Source of the DNA: JBBQYA01 sp038209155
GTDB lineage: Bacteria > Bacteroidota > Bacteroidia > Sphingobacteriales > Sphingobacteriaceae
DNA: 7,921 bases
Assembly (NCBI GenBank): GCA_038209155.1
Contig: JBBQYA010000111.1
Location: 1 to 7,921 of the forward strand
Reading direction: 5' to 3'
Shown: positions 1-6,650 of the stretch, piece by piece
Layout of the letters: the number at the start of each line of letters is the position of its first letter
Numbering within the stretch: the stretch's first letter is position 1
The notes under the pieces: generated by a model
What the model saw: only the letters and a program-made list of their open reading frames with translations
What the model was told of the DNA's origin: nothing
The model's database searches: none
Translations under genes and position numbers: made by a program

Positions 1-30
1 GCAAAGAATAATTAGTAAGTATTTTTTCAT
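1..30 (-). CDS. Start of an exported protein or lipoprotein, cut by the left window edge
   Basis: Read on the minus strand, base 30 begins an ATG followed by nine open codons giving MKKYLLIILC up to the window edge. The Lys-Lys then hydrophobic run is how Bacteroidota signal peptides usually begin, and the final Cys could be a lipobox cysteine or just part of the hydrophobic core. The start lies directly downstream of the hairpin at 45-76, which would insulate it from the large gene to the right. Only ten codons are visible, so no function can be given. The plus strand also has an early stop (TAG at 13-15), so a plus-strand gene ending here cannot be excluded. Confidence 0.45.
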   Translation of the reverse strand, partial: MKKYLLIILC

Positions 31-44
31 GATTATTGAATTTT

Positions 45-76
45 AAAAAGCGATCCATAAATATATGGATCGCTTT
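45..76 (-). terminator. Rho-independent terminator of the large secreted-protein gene
   Basis: A perfect 13-bp inverted repeat (47-59 pairing with 64-76) encloses a 4-nt loop. On the minus strand the stem ends in a run of five T (complement of A45-49). It starts 12 nt past the TAA stop at 89-91, the right place to end transcription of the 89-2663 gene. The short T run makes it a moderate terminator. Confidence 0.75.
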
Positions 77-88
77 GGTAATTAACCT

Positions 89-2368
89 TTAGTTTAAAAT
101 AATTTTTTCAGTATGTATCGCATTTTCTGATGTCATCCTGATTAAATACAAACCTTTTCCTTGATTAGAAAGATTTAATATATAACTATCTTGGTTATTT
201 GGTATTAGTTGTTCTAAAACCAGTTTACCTTGCAAATCATACACAAATACTACTTTATTATCAGAAAGATTACCTCCTAAATTTATAGTTAGCAGATCTG
301 TTGTAGGATTTGGAAATACAGAAAACAATTTATCTTGTTTGCTTTCTAAGATACTAGATGTTCTACAACCAATAGGATAAACATTACAAGGATCGGGATC
401 TAAATTCATGGTCATAATAAAACCATCTCCTGCTCCATTATAACTGGCATCATTATACGCACCACTAAGTGTTCTTACATAAAACGGACTGCTTCGAACG
501 TTTATGCCCATAGCCATCAGAAATCCTGATGTACTAATTACTGGATTTTCATCTTTCTGTGTGCCACCTAAATACGAACTACTTATTCTTACATTGCTAG
601 AGCTATACTGAGTTAGAAATCCATCACTAAGACCATTACTTGAATTATCATTAAAAAATCCTTGCTTAGCTACATAAGGAAAATTGGTACCAAAAGTACT
701 TCCTGCTACTAAATAATCTCCATTAGACAAAATACTAATACTATGTCCATTATCGCTACCATTTCCCCCTAAATAACTAGCCCATTTGCGAACTCCAGTG
801 GCACTAAATCGTACTACAAAAGCATCAGTACCTCCACCTATCACCGTTTGGTTTGTTCCAGCGGCTGTTAAAGGGAAGTTTCCTGCAGACAAACCAGTAA
901 TATAGATATCACCCTGAGCATCGGTTTTTATACCACTTGCTGAACTACTGCCTAAGTCATCAAAAGTGCCGCCATAGAAACTTGCCCAAGTAATCTGCCC
1001 AAGAGGATTAAATTTTGCAACATAAGCGTCTGATCCTCCGGCTCTATTTTGTTGGTATGATCCAGCAATACCACAAACCTGCATAGCACTGGTAGTATTG
1101 CAACTGCCAACAGTTCCTAAACTACTACTTGTACCATATACCAATAAGTTATTTGTATTATCTACTGTGCAAGAACTCAATACATCATTTGCACATCCTC
1201 CATAATAGGTACTCCAAACTAAGGCATCAGACTGATTGAATTTGGCGATGTACGATTCAGTTTGATTTAGGCAGGTGTTAAATGCTTGATTGAAACCACC
1301 AGCGAGTGGCTGGATTGGTAAACTATTTCCTCCCCAATTCATATAGCCAATCATATAAACATTGTCTTGCTGGTCTATGGCTACATCATTCCCATAATCT
1401 CCTTCGTTGGCCGCAAAATAAGAACTCCATCGTAAACTTTGACCGTCTGCTCTTAATTTTGAAATTACCCCATCCCAATCATCATCAAATACTTCAGAGG
1501 TAGGATCTATTTTATGTGTTCCATTAAAGGTATTGGTATTGTCTCTAAGTGGATATTTGCTAGAACTAGTAGCTCCAGAGAAGTAGATGTCTCCTGTGGA
1601 ATTTACGGCAATGCCACCAGCACGTTCAAATCCATCTGGAGAGCCTAAGTAGGTAGAAAATACTCTTTTTCGATTTGCATCAAATTTAGCCACCCAAAGG
1701 TCGCTCATAGTTATCAAAGGATCGGGAAATGGATTTAAAATCGGAAAATCCACACTTTGTGTCTCTCCTAAAACATAGATAATATTGGTTGGGGAGATGA
1801 ATATGTCTTTTATATCATCTTTGGCTGTTCCACCATAATAAGTTCCCCATTTTAAGATTGGAAATGGGGTTCCACCAATTGGTATAGTAGGTGTAGTTGG
1901 AATATTTTGTTGAATGCTACTTGCAAGAGATGATTGGTAATTAGTTGCAACCACTTGGAATGTTTTAGTAGTGGAGTTGAAACTCCCTGAAACGCTTGGT
2001 GCAGGTGTTACACTTTGCCCAGCTGTAGGAGGAGTCCAGTTAAATTTTGAAATCGTTAATGAATTACCAAATGGAGCAGTAAAACTTAAATTGCCATTTG
2101 TTTGAGTAAATGCGTTGCCCCCAGTGAACTGTAATTGAATATTGTTAGGGTTAGCACCTACTGCTAGTAAGTAATTTAATTTGAATTCATTTTCTGTAGA
2201 GGTAAGTTCTAAGGAAATATTTGGCCAAATATTGGTCAACGTAATTTTACCATATTCTTTTACATCTATCTTTTCAAGCAATCCAATAAAGTAATTGCTG
2301 TAAGAACTTTCTAAGTTTTGGCCAGTTACTGTTACAGCGGCATTTGGAGTTTTAAAAGCCATATCCAT
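89..2368 (-). CDS. SBBP-repeat secreted protein with T9SS type A sorting domain (main open part of an interrupted gene)
   Basis: The product is a large extracellular or surface beta-propeller-like protein exported by the type IX secretion system; its ligand is unknown. Residues 1-105 carry the second half of the N-terminal domain seen on SBBP-repeat proteins (NYFIG, NIWPN, FKLNYLLAVGANPNNIQLQF, APFG). From about residue 174 to 670 there are some seven repeats of about 70 residues opening W-(G/S/A)-(T/S)-Y-(Y/L)-G-G and ending with DA-V-KF-type strands. Residues 685-759 form the sorting domain (VFPNPTTD, YDLQGKLV, GLYLIRM, KIILN). The ATG at 2368 is probably not the true start: the frame stays open upstream to a TAG at 2408-2410 and the family similarity continues past it (DSTKKDSIYRMDM). 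Without the upstream part the protein has no signal peptide and would stay in the cytoplasm. Domain calls are confident; expression as drawn is doubtful. Confidence 0.85.
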   Translation of the reverse strand: MDMAFKTPNAAVTVTGQNLESSYSNYFIGLLEKIDVKEYGKITLTNIWPNISLELTSTENEFKLNYLLAVGANPNNIQLQFTGGNAFTQTNGNLSFTAPFGNSLTISKFNWTPPTAGQSVTPAPSVSGSFNSTTKTFQVVATNYQSSLASSIQQNIPTTPTIPIGGTPFPILKWGTYYGGTAKDDIKDIFISPTNIIYVLGETQSVDFPILNPFPDPLITMSDLWVAKFDANRKRVFSTYLGSPDGFERAGGIAVNSTGDIYFSGATSSSKYPLRDNTNTFNGTHKIDPTSEVFDDDWDGVISKLRADGQSLRWSSYFAANEGDYGNDVAIDQQDNVYMIGYMNWGGNSLPIQPLAGGFNQAFNTCLNQTESYIAKFNQSDALVWSTYYGGCANDVLSSCTVDNTNNLLVYGTSSSLGTVGSCNTTSAMQVCGIAGSYQQNRAGGSDAYVAKFNPLGQITWASFYGGTFDDLGSSSASGIKTDAQGDIYITGLSAGNFPLTAAGTNQTVIGGGTDAFVVRFSATGVRKWASYLGGNGSDNGHSISILSNGDYLVAGSTFGTNFPYVAKQGFFNDNSSNGLSDGFLTQYSSSNVRISSSYLGGTQKDENPVISTSGFLMAMGINVRSSPFYVRTLSGAYNDASYNGAGDGFIMTMNLDPDPCNVYPIGCRTSSILESKQDKLFSVFPNPTTDLLTINLGGNLSDNKVVFVYDLQGKLVLEQLIPNNQDSYILNLSNQGKGLYLIRMTSENAIHTEKIILN

Positions 2369-2407
2369 ACGATAGATAGAATCTTTTTTGGTAGAATCTG
2401 GTGCTTG

Positions 2408-2410
2408 CTA
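2408..2410 (-). other. In-frame amber codon inside the SBBP gene
   Basis: TAG sits between the codons for SLVYF and QAPDSTKKDS, both in the same frame as the N-terminal and main parts, so this is a substitution-type nonsense codon and not an indel. The six complete or restored genes whose stops are visible here all end in TAA, and no internal TAG interrupts the other genes, so general TAG recoding is not supported. Confidence 0.85.
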
Positions 2411-2621
2411 AAAATAAACCAAACTAATAGCGGTTTTGGTTATATAGATTTTAGCATTCTTAATCTGCCCACTAAAAAGAAGATCATTATTCACCGTTCC
2501 ATTTGTGTTCTTCATTTGCCCGGCATTGGCTAAAAAGCCTGTGGCATGGTTTTGTGCCAAACTGCTAGTAGATAATGCAGCAGACAACGCTACTGTAAGT
2601 GCGAGAGCCAAGGTAAAAATA

Positions 2622-2634
2622 CCCCCCCCCCCCC
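2622..2634 (-). repeat. 13-nt poly-G homopolymer in the signal-peptide codons (candidate phase-variation tract)
   Basis: Thirteen consecutive C on the plus strand (G in the coding strand) lie 27 nt after the first base of the ATG at 2663. No other C or G run in this AT-rich window comes near this length. The tract encodes Gly residues at the junction of the charged and hydrophobic parts of the signal peptide. Its length decides the frame: 12 or 15 G join the ATG to the signal peptide, while 13 (as here) or 14 do not. Poly-G tracts of this size are known contingency-locus switches in other bacteria, and they are also frequent sites of sequencing error. Confidence 0.8.
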
Positions 2635-2687
2635 ATTGATTTTTGTGTTTTTAATTTTTTCATGTTTTTTGTTTTTATTTTAGATTT

Positions 2688-2726
2688 TAAAAACTAAATG
2701 TACTAGATGATTTTGACACTTCCAAA
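2688..2726 (-). promoter_or_regulatory. Bacteroidota-type promoter of the SBBP gene
   Basis: On the minus strand TTTG (2726-2723) is followed after 20 nt by TACATTTA (2702-2695), one base away from the TAnnTTTG -7 element. Transcription would begin near 2688-2690, about 25 nt before the ATG at 2663. This supports that ATG as the real start and places the G tract inside the coding region, not in the promoter. Confidence 0.55.
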
Positions 2727-2852
2727 TTATTTTTGTGTTAAGAAATTGTAAATAGAAAAATCATAATAAAAAGTTAAAATATTGATTATATGTTATTTAA
2801 ATAATTTTTTAGTAATATTTATCTTTTTAGAAATAGATAAAAACGCCTTTAA

Positions 2853-2906
2853 ATGGGTTTAAATGGAGTTTAATCGATTAACGTTGCAACATCGATTAAT
2901 ACCCAT
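2853..2906. repeat. Inverted repeat able to form a bulged hairpin
   Basis: TTAATCGAT (2870-2878) pairs with ATCGATTAA (2891-2899) around a 12-nt loop that itself contains the palindrome GTTGCAAC (2883-2890). Outside it, ATGGGT (2853-2858) pairs with ACCCAT (2901-2906), leaving an 11-nt bulge on one side. No T run follows on either strand, so it does not look like a terminator. It lies about 130 nt upstream of the SBBP promoter and could be a protein-binding site or part of a non-coding RNA. Function unknown. Confidence 0.45.
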
Positions 2907-2969
2907 AAAAGATTTAAGAGTAAACGGGTTTAAAAACAAAACAAGGAGAGGAAATTGTGCTTAGGGGTT

Positions 2970-3304
2970 GAGATCCTTCGCTGCGCTCTGCATGACAAGG
3001 AACTGCACTCTAAATGACAGGGAAACTGAGCTTTGGATGACAAAAATGGAAGAGATTCTTCGCTACGCTCAAAATAATAAAAAGCTTACTCTATGGAAAA
3101 AAATTAGTAGCAAACAATTGTAAATTTATTGGATAAGATAATTCACTTTAACTTAAATAGTGTAAAAGAGATACTTGATGAAAAGATGAGATTCTTCGCT
3201 ACGTTCAGAATAACAAGAAGCTATACGATACAATTAAAGAATATACTGAGAGGCGATTGTAAATTTCTTAGATGATATCCTTCGCTATGCTATTGATATA
3301 ACAA
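2970..3304. repeat. Cluster of degenerate intergenic repeats (core TTCGCTNCGCTC)
   Basis: Four copies of an element resembling GAGATTCTTCGCTACGCTC plus AGAATAACAAG begin at about 2970, 3052, 3188 and 3274 (TTCGCT cores at 2977, 3059, 3195, 3281). Behind the first copy the second half is repeated twice more, giving tandem units at 2981, 3003 and 3026 (CTGCGCTCTGCATGACAAGG and two variants). A second motif, ATTGTAAATTT(A/C)TT, occurs at 3117 and 3256; the latter copy abuts the last TTCGCT copy. As I recall, elements of this kind are dispersed in intergenic DNA of Bacteroidota genomes. No ORF with coding character and no structured RNA gene was recognised here. Copies are unevenly spaced (82, 136, 86 nt). 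Confidence 0.7.
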
Positions 3305-3336
3305 ATTTACCTTCTTTGCCTATTACATTCTGCATC

Positions 3337-3363
3337 TTGCGTTTTACTTTTCCTTAAAATTTG
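3337..3363 (+). promoter_or_regulatory. Possible promoter of the DUF4920 lipoprotein gene
   Basis: TTG (3337-3339) and TAAAATTTG (3355-3363) resemble the phylum's -33 and -7 elements, but the spacer is only 15 nt and the -7 has one extra base. If real, transcription begins near 3370, downstream of the ATG at 3369-3371, which favours the start at 3414. TACTTTTC (3345-3352) is an alternative -7 with no good partner. Confidence 0.3.
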
Positions 3364-3413
3364 CCTAAATGAAAAATTTTTGCACTTTTACAGTTCAATC
3401 AATTCCATTTAAA

Positions 3414-3893
3414 ATGAAAAAATTATTAATCATCATTCCTATTGTATTGTCTTTGGCGGCTTGTAGCCAATTATCAAAAAAAGAAAAGATAAAAGAACCA
3501 GTGTCTGGAACTTTATACGGCGATTCAGTTTTCTCTGGCGATATTAAAGAAGTAGCAATATTGGCAGCTGATATGAAAGGCATAGAAAAAGCTGACATGA
3601 AAATAAAAGGTAAAGTAGACGAGGTTTGTCAGAAAAAGGGATGTTGGATTACGATGGATATCGGTGATGGAAATAAAATGAGAGTTACGTTTAAGGACTA
3701 TAAAATTTTTCTTCCAAAAGATATTTCTGGTAAAGAAGTGGTTTTAGATGGTTTTGCTTATAACGAAATCACATCGGTAGAAGATCAACAGCATTATGCA
3801 AAGGATGGCGGAAAAACAGATGCTGAAGTTGCATTAATTACCGAGCCTAAAAAAGAATTGGCTTTTGAAGCAAAAGGAGTAGTAATACTTTAA
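3414..3893 (+). CDS. DUF4920 domain-containing lipoprotein
   Basis: A 159-residue periplasmic or outer-membrane lipoprotein of unknown role. The chosen start gives MKKLLIIIPIVLSLAAC, a compact signal peptide with lipobox L14-A15-A16-C17 and Ser-Gln at +2 and +3. An ATG 45 nt earlier (3369) is in frame but would put 15 extra residues before the signal peptide, so it is unlikely. The mature part matches my memory of the DUF4920 pattern: G-V-VC-KKGCW at about 68-78 (C72, C77), VTFKDYKIFLPKDISGKEV at about 91-109, HYAKDGGK at 127-134, and a C-terminal FEAKGVVIL. The conserved Cys pair and H127 could bind a metal or form a disulfide; this is inference. The gene stands alone between an uncertain promoter and the strong terminator at 3908-3943. 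Confidence 0.88.
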   Translation: MKKLLIIIPIVLSLAACSQLSKKEKIKEPVSGTLYGDSVFSGDIKEVAILAADMKGIEKADMKIKGKVDEVCQKKGCWITMDIGDGNKMRVTFKDYKIFLPKDISGKEVVLDGFAYNEITSVEDQQHYAKDGGKTDAEVALITEPKKELAFEAKGVVIL

Positions 3894-3907
3894 AATAAAA
3901 TAATTTT

Positions 3908-3943
3908 AAAAACCGGAATGTATTAACGTTCCGGTTTTTTTTT
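3908..3943 (+). terminator. Rho-independent terminator after the DUF4920 gene
   Basis: An 11-bp perfect stem (3908-3918 with 3929-3939, core CCGGAA/TTCCGG), a 10-nt loop and a run of nine T (3935-3943) begin 15 nt after the TAA stop. It isolates the lipoprotein gene from miaE, whose start is only 37 nt beyond it. Confidence 0.92.
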
Positions 3944-3979
3944 GGAATCAAATTAAAATAAAATAAATACTGATTTCCT

Positions 3980-4561
3980 ATGTTAGGATTAAAATTGCCT
4001 ACAGACCCTCGCTGGGTAAATATTGTAGAAGAAAATATCGACGAAATACTTACAGATCATGCTTTTTGTGAACAAAAGGCAGCCACCAATGGAATTTCTA
4101 TCATTGTTAACTTTCCTGAATATCCAGATTTGGTAAAAGAAATGATTTCACTGGTAAGAGAAGAAATGGAACATTTCGGGATGGTTCATGATTTTATCCT
4201 TAAAAGAGGAGGAGTTTTAGGCAGAGAAAGAAAAGATAATTACGTAGGCGATTTAATGAAATTCGTACGCAAGGGTTTTTTAAGGCATATTGTACTCATC
4301 GACAGATTATTGGTTTCAGCATTAATAGAAGCCAGAAGCTGTGAAAGATTTAGACTTTTATCATTGAATATTCAGGATAAGGAATTAGCTAAATTCTATC
4401 ATGAATTGATGGTGAGTGAAGCTACCCATTATACCATGTTTATAAAACTAGCGAAAAAATATGCTGGAGATGAAGATGTAGATGCTCGGTGGCAAGAGTT
4501 TTTGGAGTACGAAGCTGGAATAATGGAGAATTACAGTAAGTCAGAATCCATTCACGGATAA
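3980..4561 (+). CDS. miaE: tRNA-(ms2io6A)-hydroxylase, diiron enzyme
   Basis: MiaE hydroxylates the isopentenyl side chain of 2-methylthio-N6-isopentenyladenosine at tRNA position 37, using O2, as the last step after MiaA and MiaB; it acts in the cytoplasm. The 193-residue product has the ferritin-like four-helix diiron ligand set: E31 (CEQKAA), E62-x-x-H65 (EEMEHF), E117 (IEARSCERF) and E147-x-x-H150 (SEATHY). The opening MLGLKLPTDPRWV is typical of the family, fixing the ATG at 3980. The spacing to the upstream terminator is tight, so its promoter must lie in or just after the terminator: TTG at 3942-3944 and TAAATACT at 3964-3971 have 19-nt spacing, but the -7 is poor. The stop is 1 nt from the stop of the convergent methyltransferase gene. 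Identification is very secure. Confidence 0.95.
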   Translation: MLGLKLPTDPRWVNIVEENIDEILTDHAFCEQKAATNGISIIVNFPEYPDLVKEMISLVREEMEHFGMVHDFILKRGGVLGRERKDNYVGDLMKFVRKGFLRHIVLIDRLLVSALIEARSCERFRLLSLNIQDKELAKFYHELMVSEATHYTMFIKLAKKYAGDEDVDARWQEFLEYEAGIMENYSKSESIHG

Positions 4562-4562
4562 A

Positions 4563-5276
4563 TTAATTTGGGCAATAAAGAGTAAAAATAGCTGGTCTTT
4601 TCTCTATCGGAGGGGTTATTTTTTTCCATTCACCGATTGAATAAGTGTGAATATATTGCTCTGAACTTGTTACATCGCAACAAATACTTAATAATGTAGA
4701 ACCTAAACAATTTTTTAGAATCTCATCAAATATTTGCTTGTTTCTGAAAGGAGTTTCAATAAATAGATGAGTATGATTTTCCTTTCGACTATGTTGCTCC
4801 AATTCCTTTAATTTTTTGCTTCTTAGAATTTTATCAAAAGGTAAATAACCATGGAAAGTGAATGCTTGTCCATTAAAACCAGATGACATTATTGCTAATA
4901 AAATAGATGAAGGGCCAACTAATGGAATAACTGGAATTTGTAATTTATGTGCAGCCAAAACTAGTTCAGATCCAGGATCTGCTACTGCTGGGCAACCAGC
5001 TTCTGAAATCAAACCGATACTTTTTCCAGATAAACAATTTCTCAAAAATTTCTGATATGGAAGGTTGGTAGCATGTTTATCCAATACATGAATTATCAAT
5101 TTATCTTGAGGGATTTTTAAACCAGCTTCTTTCAAAAACCTTCTTGCAGTACGCTCATTTTCAACTACATATTCATCTATTTGATTAATAAGAGAAAAAA
5201 CTTGTGGAGGTAACACCTGATCCAAAGTGCCTTCACTTATAGAACAAGGAATTAAATAAAGTTTACCAATTAGCAT
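4563..5276 (-). CDS. RsmI-like SAM-dependent methyltransferase (tetrapyrrole methylase fold), short form
   Basis: A 237-residue protein of the family that includes RsmI, which 2'-O-methylates C1402 of 16S rRNA. Visible family motifs are GLISEAGCPAVADPG (88-102), LVGPSS (119-124), SGFNGQAFTFHGYLP (132-146), ETPFRN (174-179) and KRPAIFTLY (226-234). It is shorter than the roughly 286-residue E. coli RsmI, and its N-terminus reads LYLIPCSISEGTLDQVLP where RsmI has a PIGNL-D motif, so it is probably the divergent Bacteroidota paralogue and not RsmI itself. The substrate is therefore unproven. The ATG (5276-5274) overlaps the TAA of the upstream aminotransferase by one base, indicating a shared mRNA and coupled translation. 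The gene converges on miaE with a 1-nt gap and no terminator between them. Confidence 0.85.
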   Translation of the reverse strand: MLIGKLYLIPCSISEGTLDQVLPPQVFSLINQIDEYVVENERTARRFLKEAGLKIPQDKLIIHVLDKHATNLPYQKFLRNCLSGKSIGLISEAGCPAVADPGSELVLAAHKLQIPVIPLVGPSSILLAIMSSGFNGQAFTFHGYLPFDKILRSKKLKELEQHSRKENHTHLFIETPFRNKQIFDEILKNCLGSTLLSICCDVTSSEQYIHTYSIGEWKKITPPIEKRPAIFTLYCPN

Positions 5277-6532
5277 TAAGATAATTTCGATAATGCCTTT
5301 CTCAAACGAGGAATAGCAGCTACAATATCTTCATAATGACAACCACCAGCAGAAAGTCTAAACCAAGAACTATTCTCAGAAGCACCAAAAGCAGTAAAGG
5401 GAACCACTGCAACTTTAGCTTCGGTTAAAATGTAGGAAGTCACATCTTTACTATTAATCAAAATCTTACCATCTGGAGTAGTTTTTCCAGCAATATTGAT
5501 ACTTGCTGTCAAATATATAGCTCCCATTGGACTGATTGCATCTACATCAAAACCATCTTTTTTTAATCCAATAAAACCTTCATACAATGCTTCCAAACTT
5601 TTTTGCATTTTTTCTTTAAATAGAAACACGAATCTATCTACTGCTTTACCATTTCTAAGAAAACGGGCGGTTGCCATTTGTTCTGGCTTAGGGCTCCATG
5701 CTCCCACATGTCCCAAAATTGATTTCATTTTATTAATAACAGCTTCTGGTCCAAATGCCCATCCAACTCGAACACCTGTAGCAGCAAAGGACTTAGAAAT
5801 CCCATCAATATAGATCACATAGTTTTTTAATTCTGGACGAAGAGAAACTGGATCGTAATGTTTGGTTTCTCCAAAAGTAAGCATCCAATACATTTGATCA
5901 AAAAGCAAGTACAATGGTTTTTCACCATCCAACCTTGTTTCATTTTCTTGGATAACCAAATCACAAATCTCTTCTAAATTTTTCTTAGAAAAAGCAGTTC
6001 CTGTTGGGTTTAAAGGAGAGTTTAAAGCCAATAATGTTGCATTTTTTAAATGGGGTGCCAGTTGAGAAGCCAAAGGAAGAAAATTAGTTTCTTCCGTAGT
6101 TTCTATCATGATGGGGGTTGCTCCACTTAAATGACAATAATGATTATTATTCCAAGAAGGAACAGGAAAAACTACAGTATCAAATTGGTCTAAAATGGCC
6201 AAATATGCCACATAAATTAATGGTCTAGAACCACCAGCAATTAAAATATCATTGGGAGAATAATTGAGTCCTAATCTGGCTTTTATAAAATCAGAAACGC
6301 TTTCTCTCAATTCAGAAACACCATTGGCTGGAGGATAATTAGTTAATTTTTCTGCATAAGCAGCTATTATTTCATTTTCTAATTCTTTTGGAATAGGATA
6401 ATAAGACGGATCAAAATCACCAATAGTAAGATTGCAAATTTCATCTCCCTTTTTGATCATTTCATTCACTTCACCTGCAATTTTTATGATTTCAGAGCCA
6501 ATTAAATTGCTCGCCATTGTGGATAGTTTCAT
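5276..6532 (-). CDS. Pyridoxal-phosphate-dependent aminotransferase, class I/II (aspartate aminotransferase fold)
   Basis: A 418-residue cytoplasmic fold-type I transaminase that probably transfers the amino group of an amino acid to a 2-oxo acid. Cofactor residues are easy to place: backbone GGSR (100-103), stacking W127, N175 in NSPLNPTG, D212 and Y215 in LFDQMYW, the Schiff-base lysine K247 in DGISKSFAATG, phosphate-binding R255, and R392 in FRLSAGG, which normally holds the substrate carboxylate. Length is near the usual 390-420. Similarity is general, so aspartate, aromatic or another substrate cannot be chosen from sequence alone. A consensus promoter lies about 20 nt upstream of the ATG, and the terminator at 6651-6688 shields it from the next gene. 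It is the first gene of a two-gene operon with the RsmI-like methyltransferase. Confidence 0.92.
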   Translation of the reverse strand: MKLSTMASNLIGSEIIKIAGEVNEMIKKGDEICNLTIGDFDPSYYPIPKELENEIIAAYAEKLTNYPPANGVSELRESVSDFIKARLGLNYSPNDILIAGGSRPLIYVAYLAILDQFDTVVFPVPSWNNNHYCHLSGATPIMIETTEETNFLPLASQLAPHLKNATLLALNSPLNPTGTAFSKKNLEEICDLVIQENETRLDGEKPLYLLFDQMYWMLTFGETKHYDPVSLRPELKNYVIYIDGISKSFAATGVRVGWAFGPEAVINKMKSILGHVGAWSPKPEQMATARFLRNGKAVDRFVFLFKEKMQKSLEALYEGFIGLKKDGFDVDAISPMGAIYLTASINIAGKTTPDGKILINSKDVTSYILTEAKVAVVPFTAFGASENSSWFRLSAGGCHYEDIVAAIPRLRKALSKLS

Positions 6533-6555
6533 GCTTGGTTATTTAGGGTATTTCT

Positions 6556-6585
6556 CAAAAATAAAAAATTTAAGAAGTTTTTCAA
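6556..6585 (-). promoter_or_regulatory. Promoter of the aminotransferase-methyltransferase operon
   Basis: On the minus strand TTG (6585-6583) and TATTTTTG (6563-6556), a perfect TAnnTTTG, are 19 nt apart. Transcription would start near 6549, giving a leader of under 20 nt before the ATG at 6532. Confidence 0.75.
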
Positions 6586-6650
6586 CTTTTAACCAAAAAA
6601 TAATTGAATAGTTATATAATTTTTAAATTATAAAAACTAATTTTCAAACA

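Larger units (their letters stand above)
2408..2663 (-). pseudogene. N-terminal part (signal peptide and start of SBBP N-domain) of the same gene, out of frame at a G tract and closed by TAG
   Basis: The ATG at 2661-2663 opens MKKLKTQKSM and then enters a run of 13 G. As sequenced, the frame then leads to YFYLGSRTYSS and stops at TAG 2565-2567, a 32-residue dead end. If the run held 12 or 15 G, the product would continue GIFTLALALTVALSAALS and then TSSLAQ, a textbook signal peptide, followed by FLANAGQ, the NAGQ-type opening of SBBP-family proteins, up to SLVYF. It then meets an in-frame TAG (2408-2410), after which the 89-2407 frame resumes without any shift. The restored gene would be 858 codons. 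A TTG at 2611 can open this fragment as sequenced but leaves a signal peptide without its charged N-region. The promoter at 2695-2726 supports the 2663 start. Confidence 0.75.

Noticed and set aside
1306..1503. Plus-strand ORFs inside the SBBP gene (also around 2318-2533)
   Set aside because: They have no domain character and lie opposite strongly supported coding sequence; they are by-products of the real frame.
2609..2611. TTG at 2611 as the natural start of the N-terminal fragment
   Set aside because: It would remove the positively charged start of the signal peptide. The ATG at 2663 has a promoter and a Lys-rich N-terminus and needs only a one-base change in the G tract.
89..2663. Genome-wide TAG-to-amino-acid recoding as the explanation of the internal TAG
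   Set aside because: The other genes in the window contain no internal TAG and there is no phage context.
2970..3304. CRISPR array
   Set aside because: Copies are degenerate and unevenly spaced (82, 136, 86 nt), intervening DNA is itself repetitive, and no cas gene is present.
3369..3413. Upstream ATG of the DUF4920 gene
   Set aside because: It adds 15 residues before a complete MKK-type lipoprotein signal peptide and lies at or before the likely transcription start.
4858..5055. Plus-strand ORFs within the methyltransferase and aminotransferase genes (also 5496-5813), and a minus-strand ORF at 3395-3598
   Set aside because: The opposite strand encodes conserved motifs of known families throughout; these ORFs show none.
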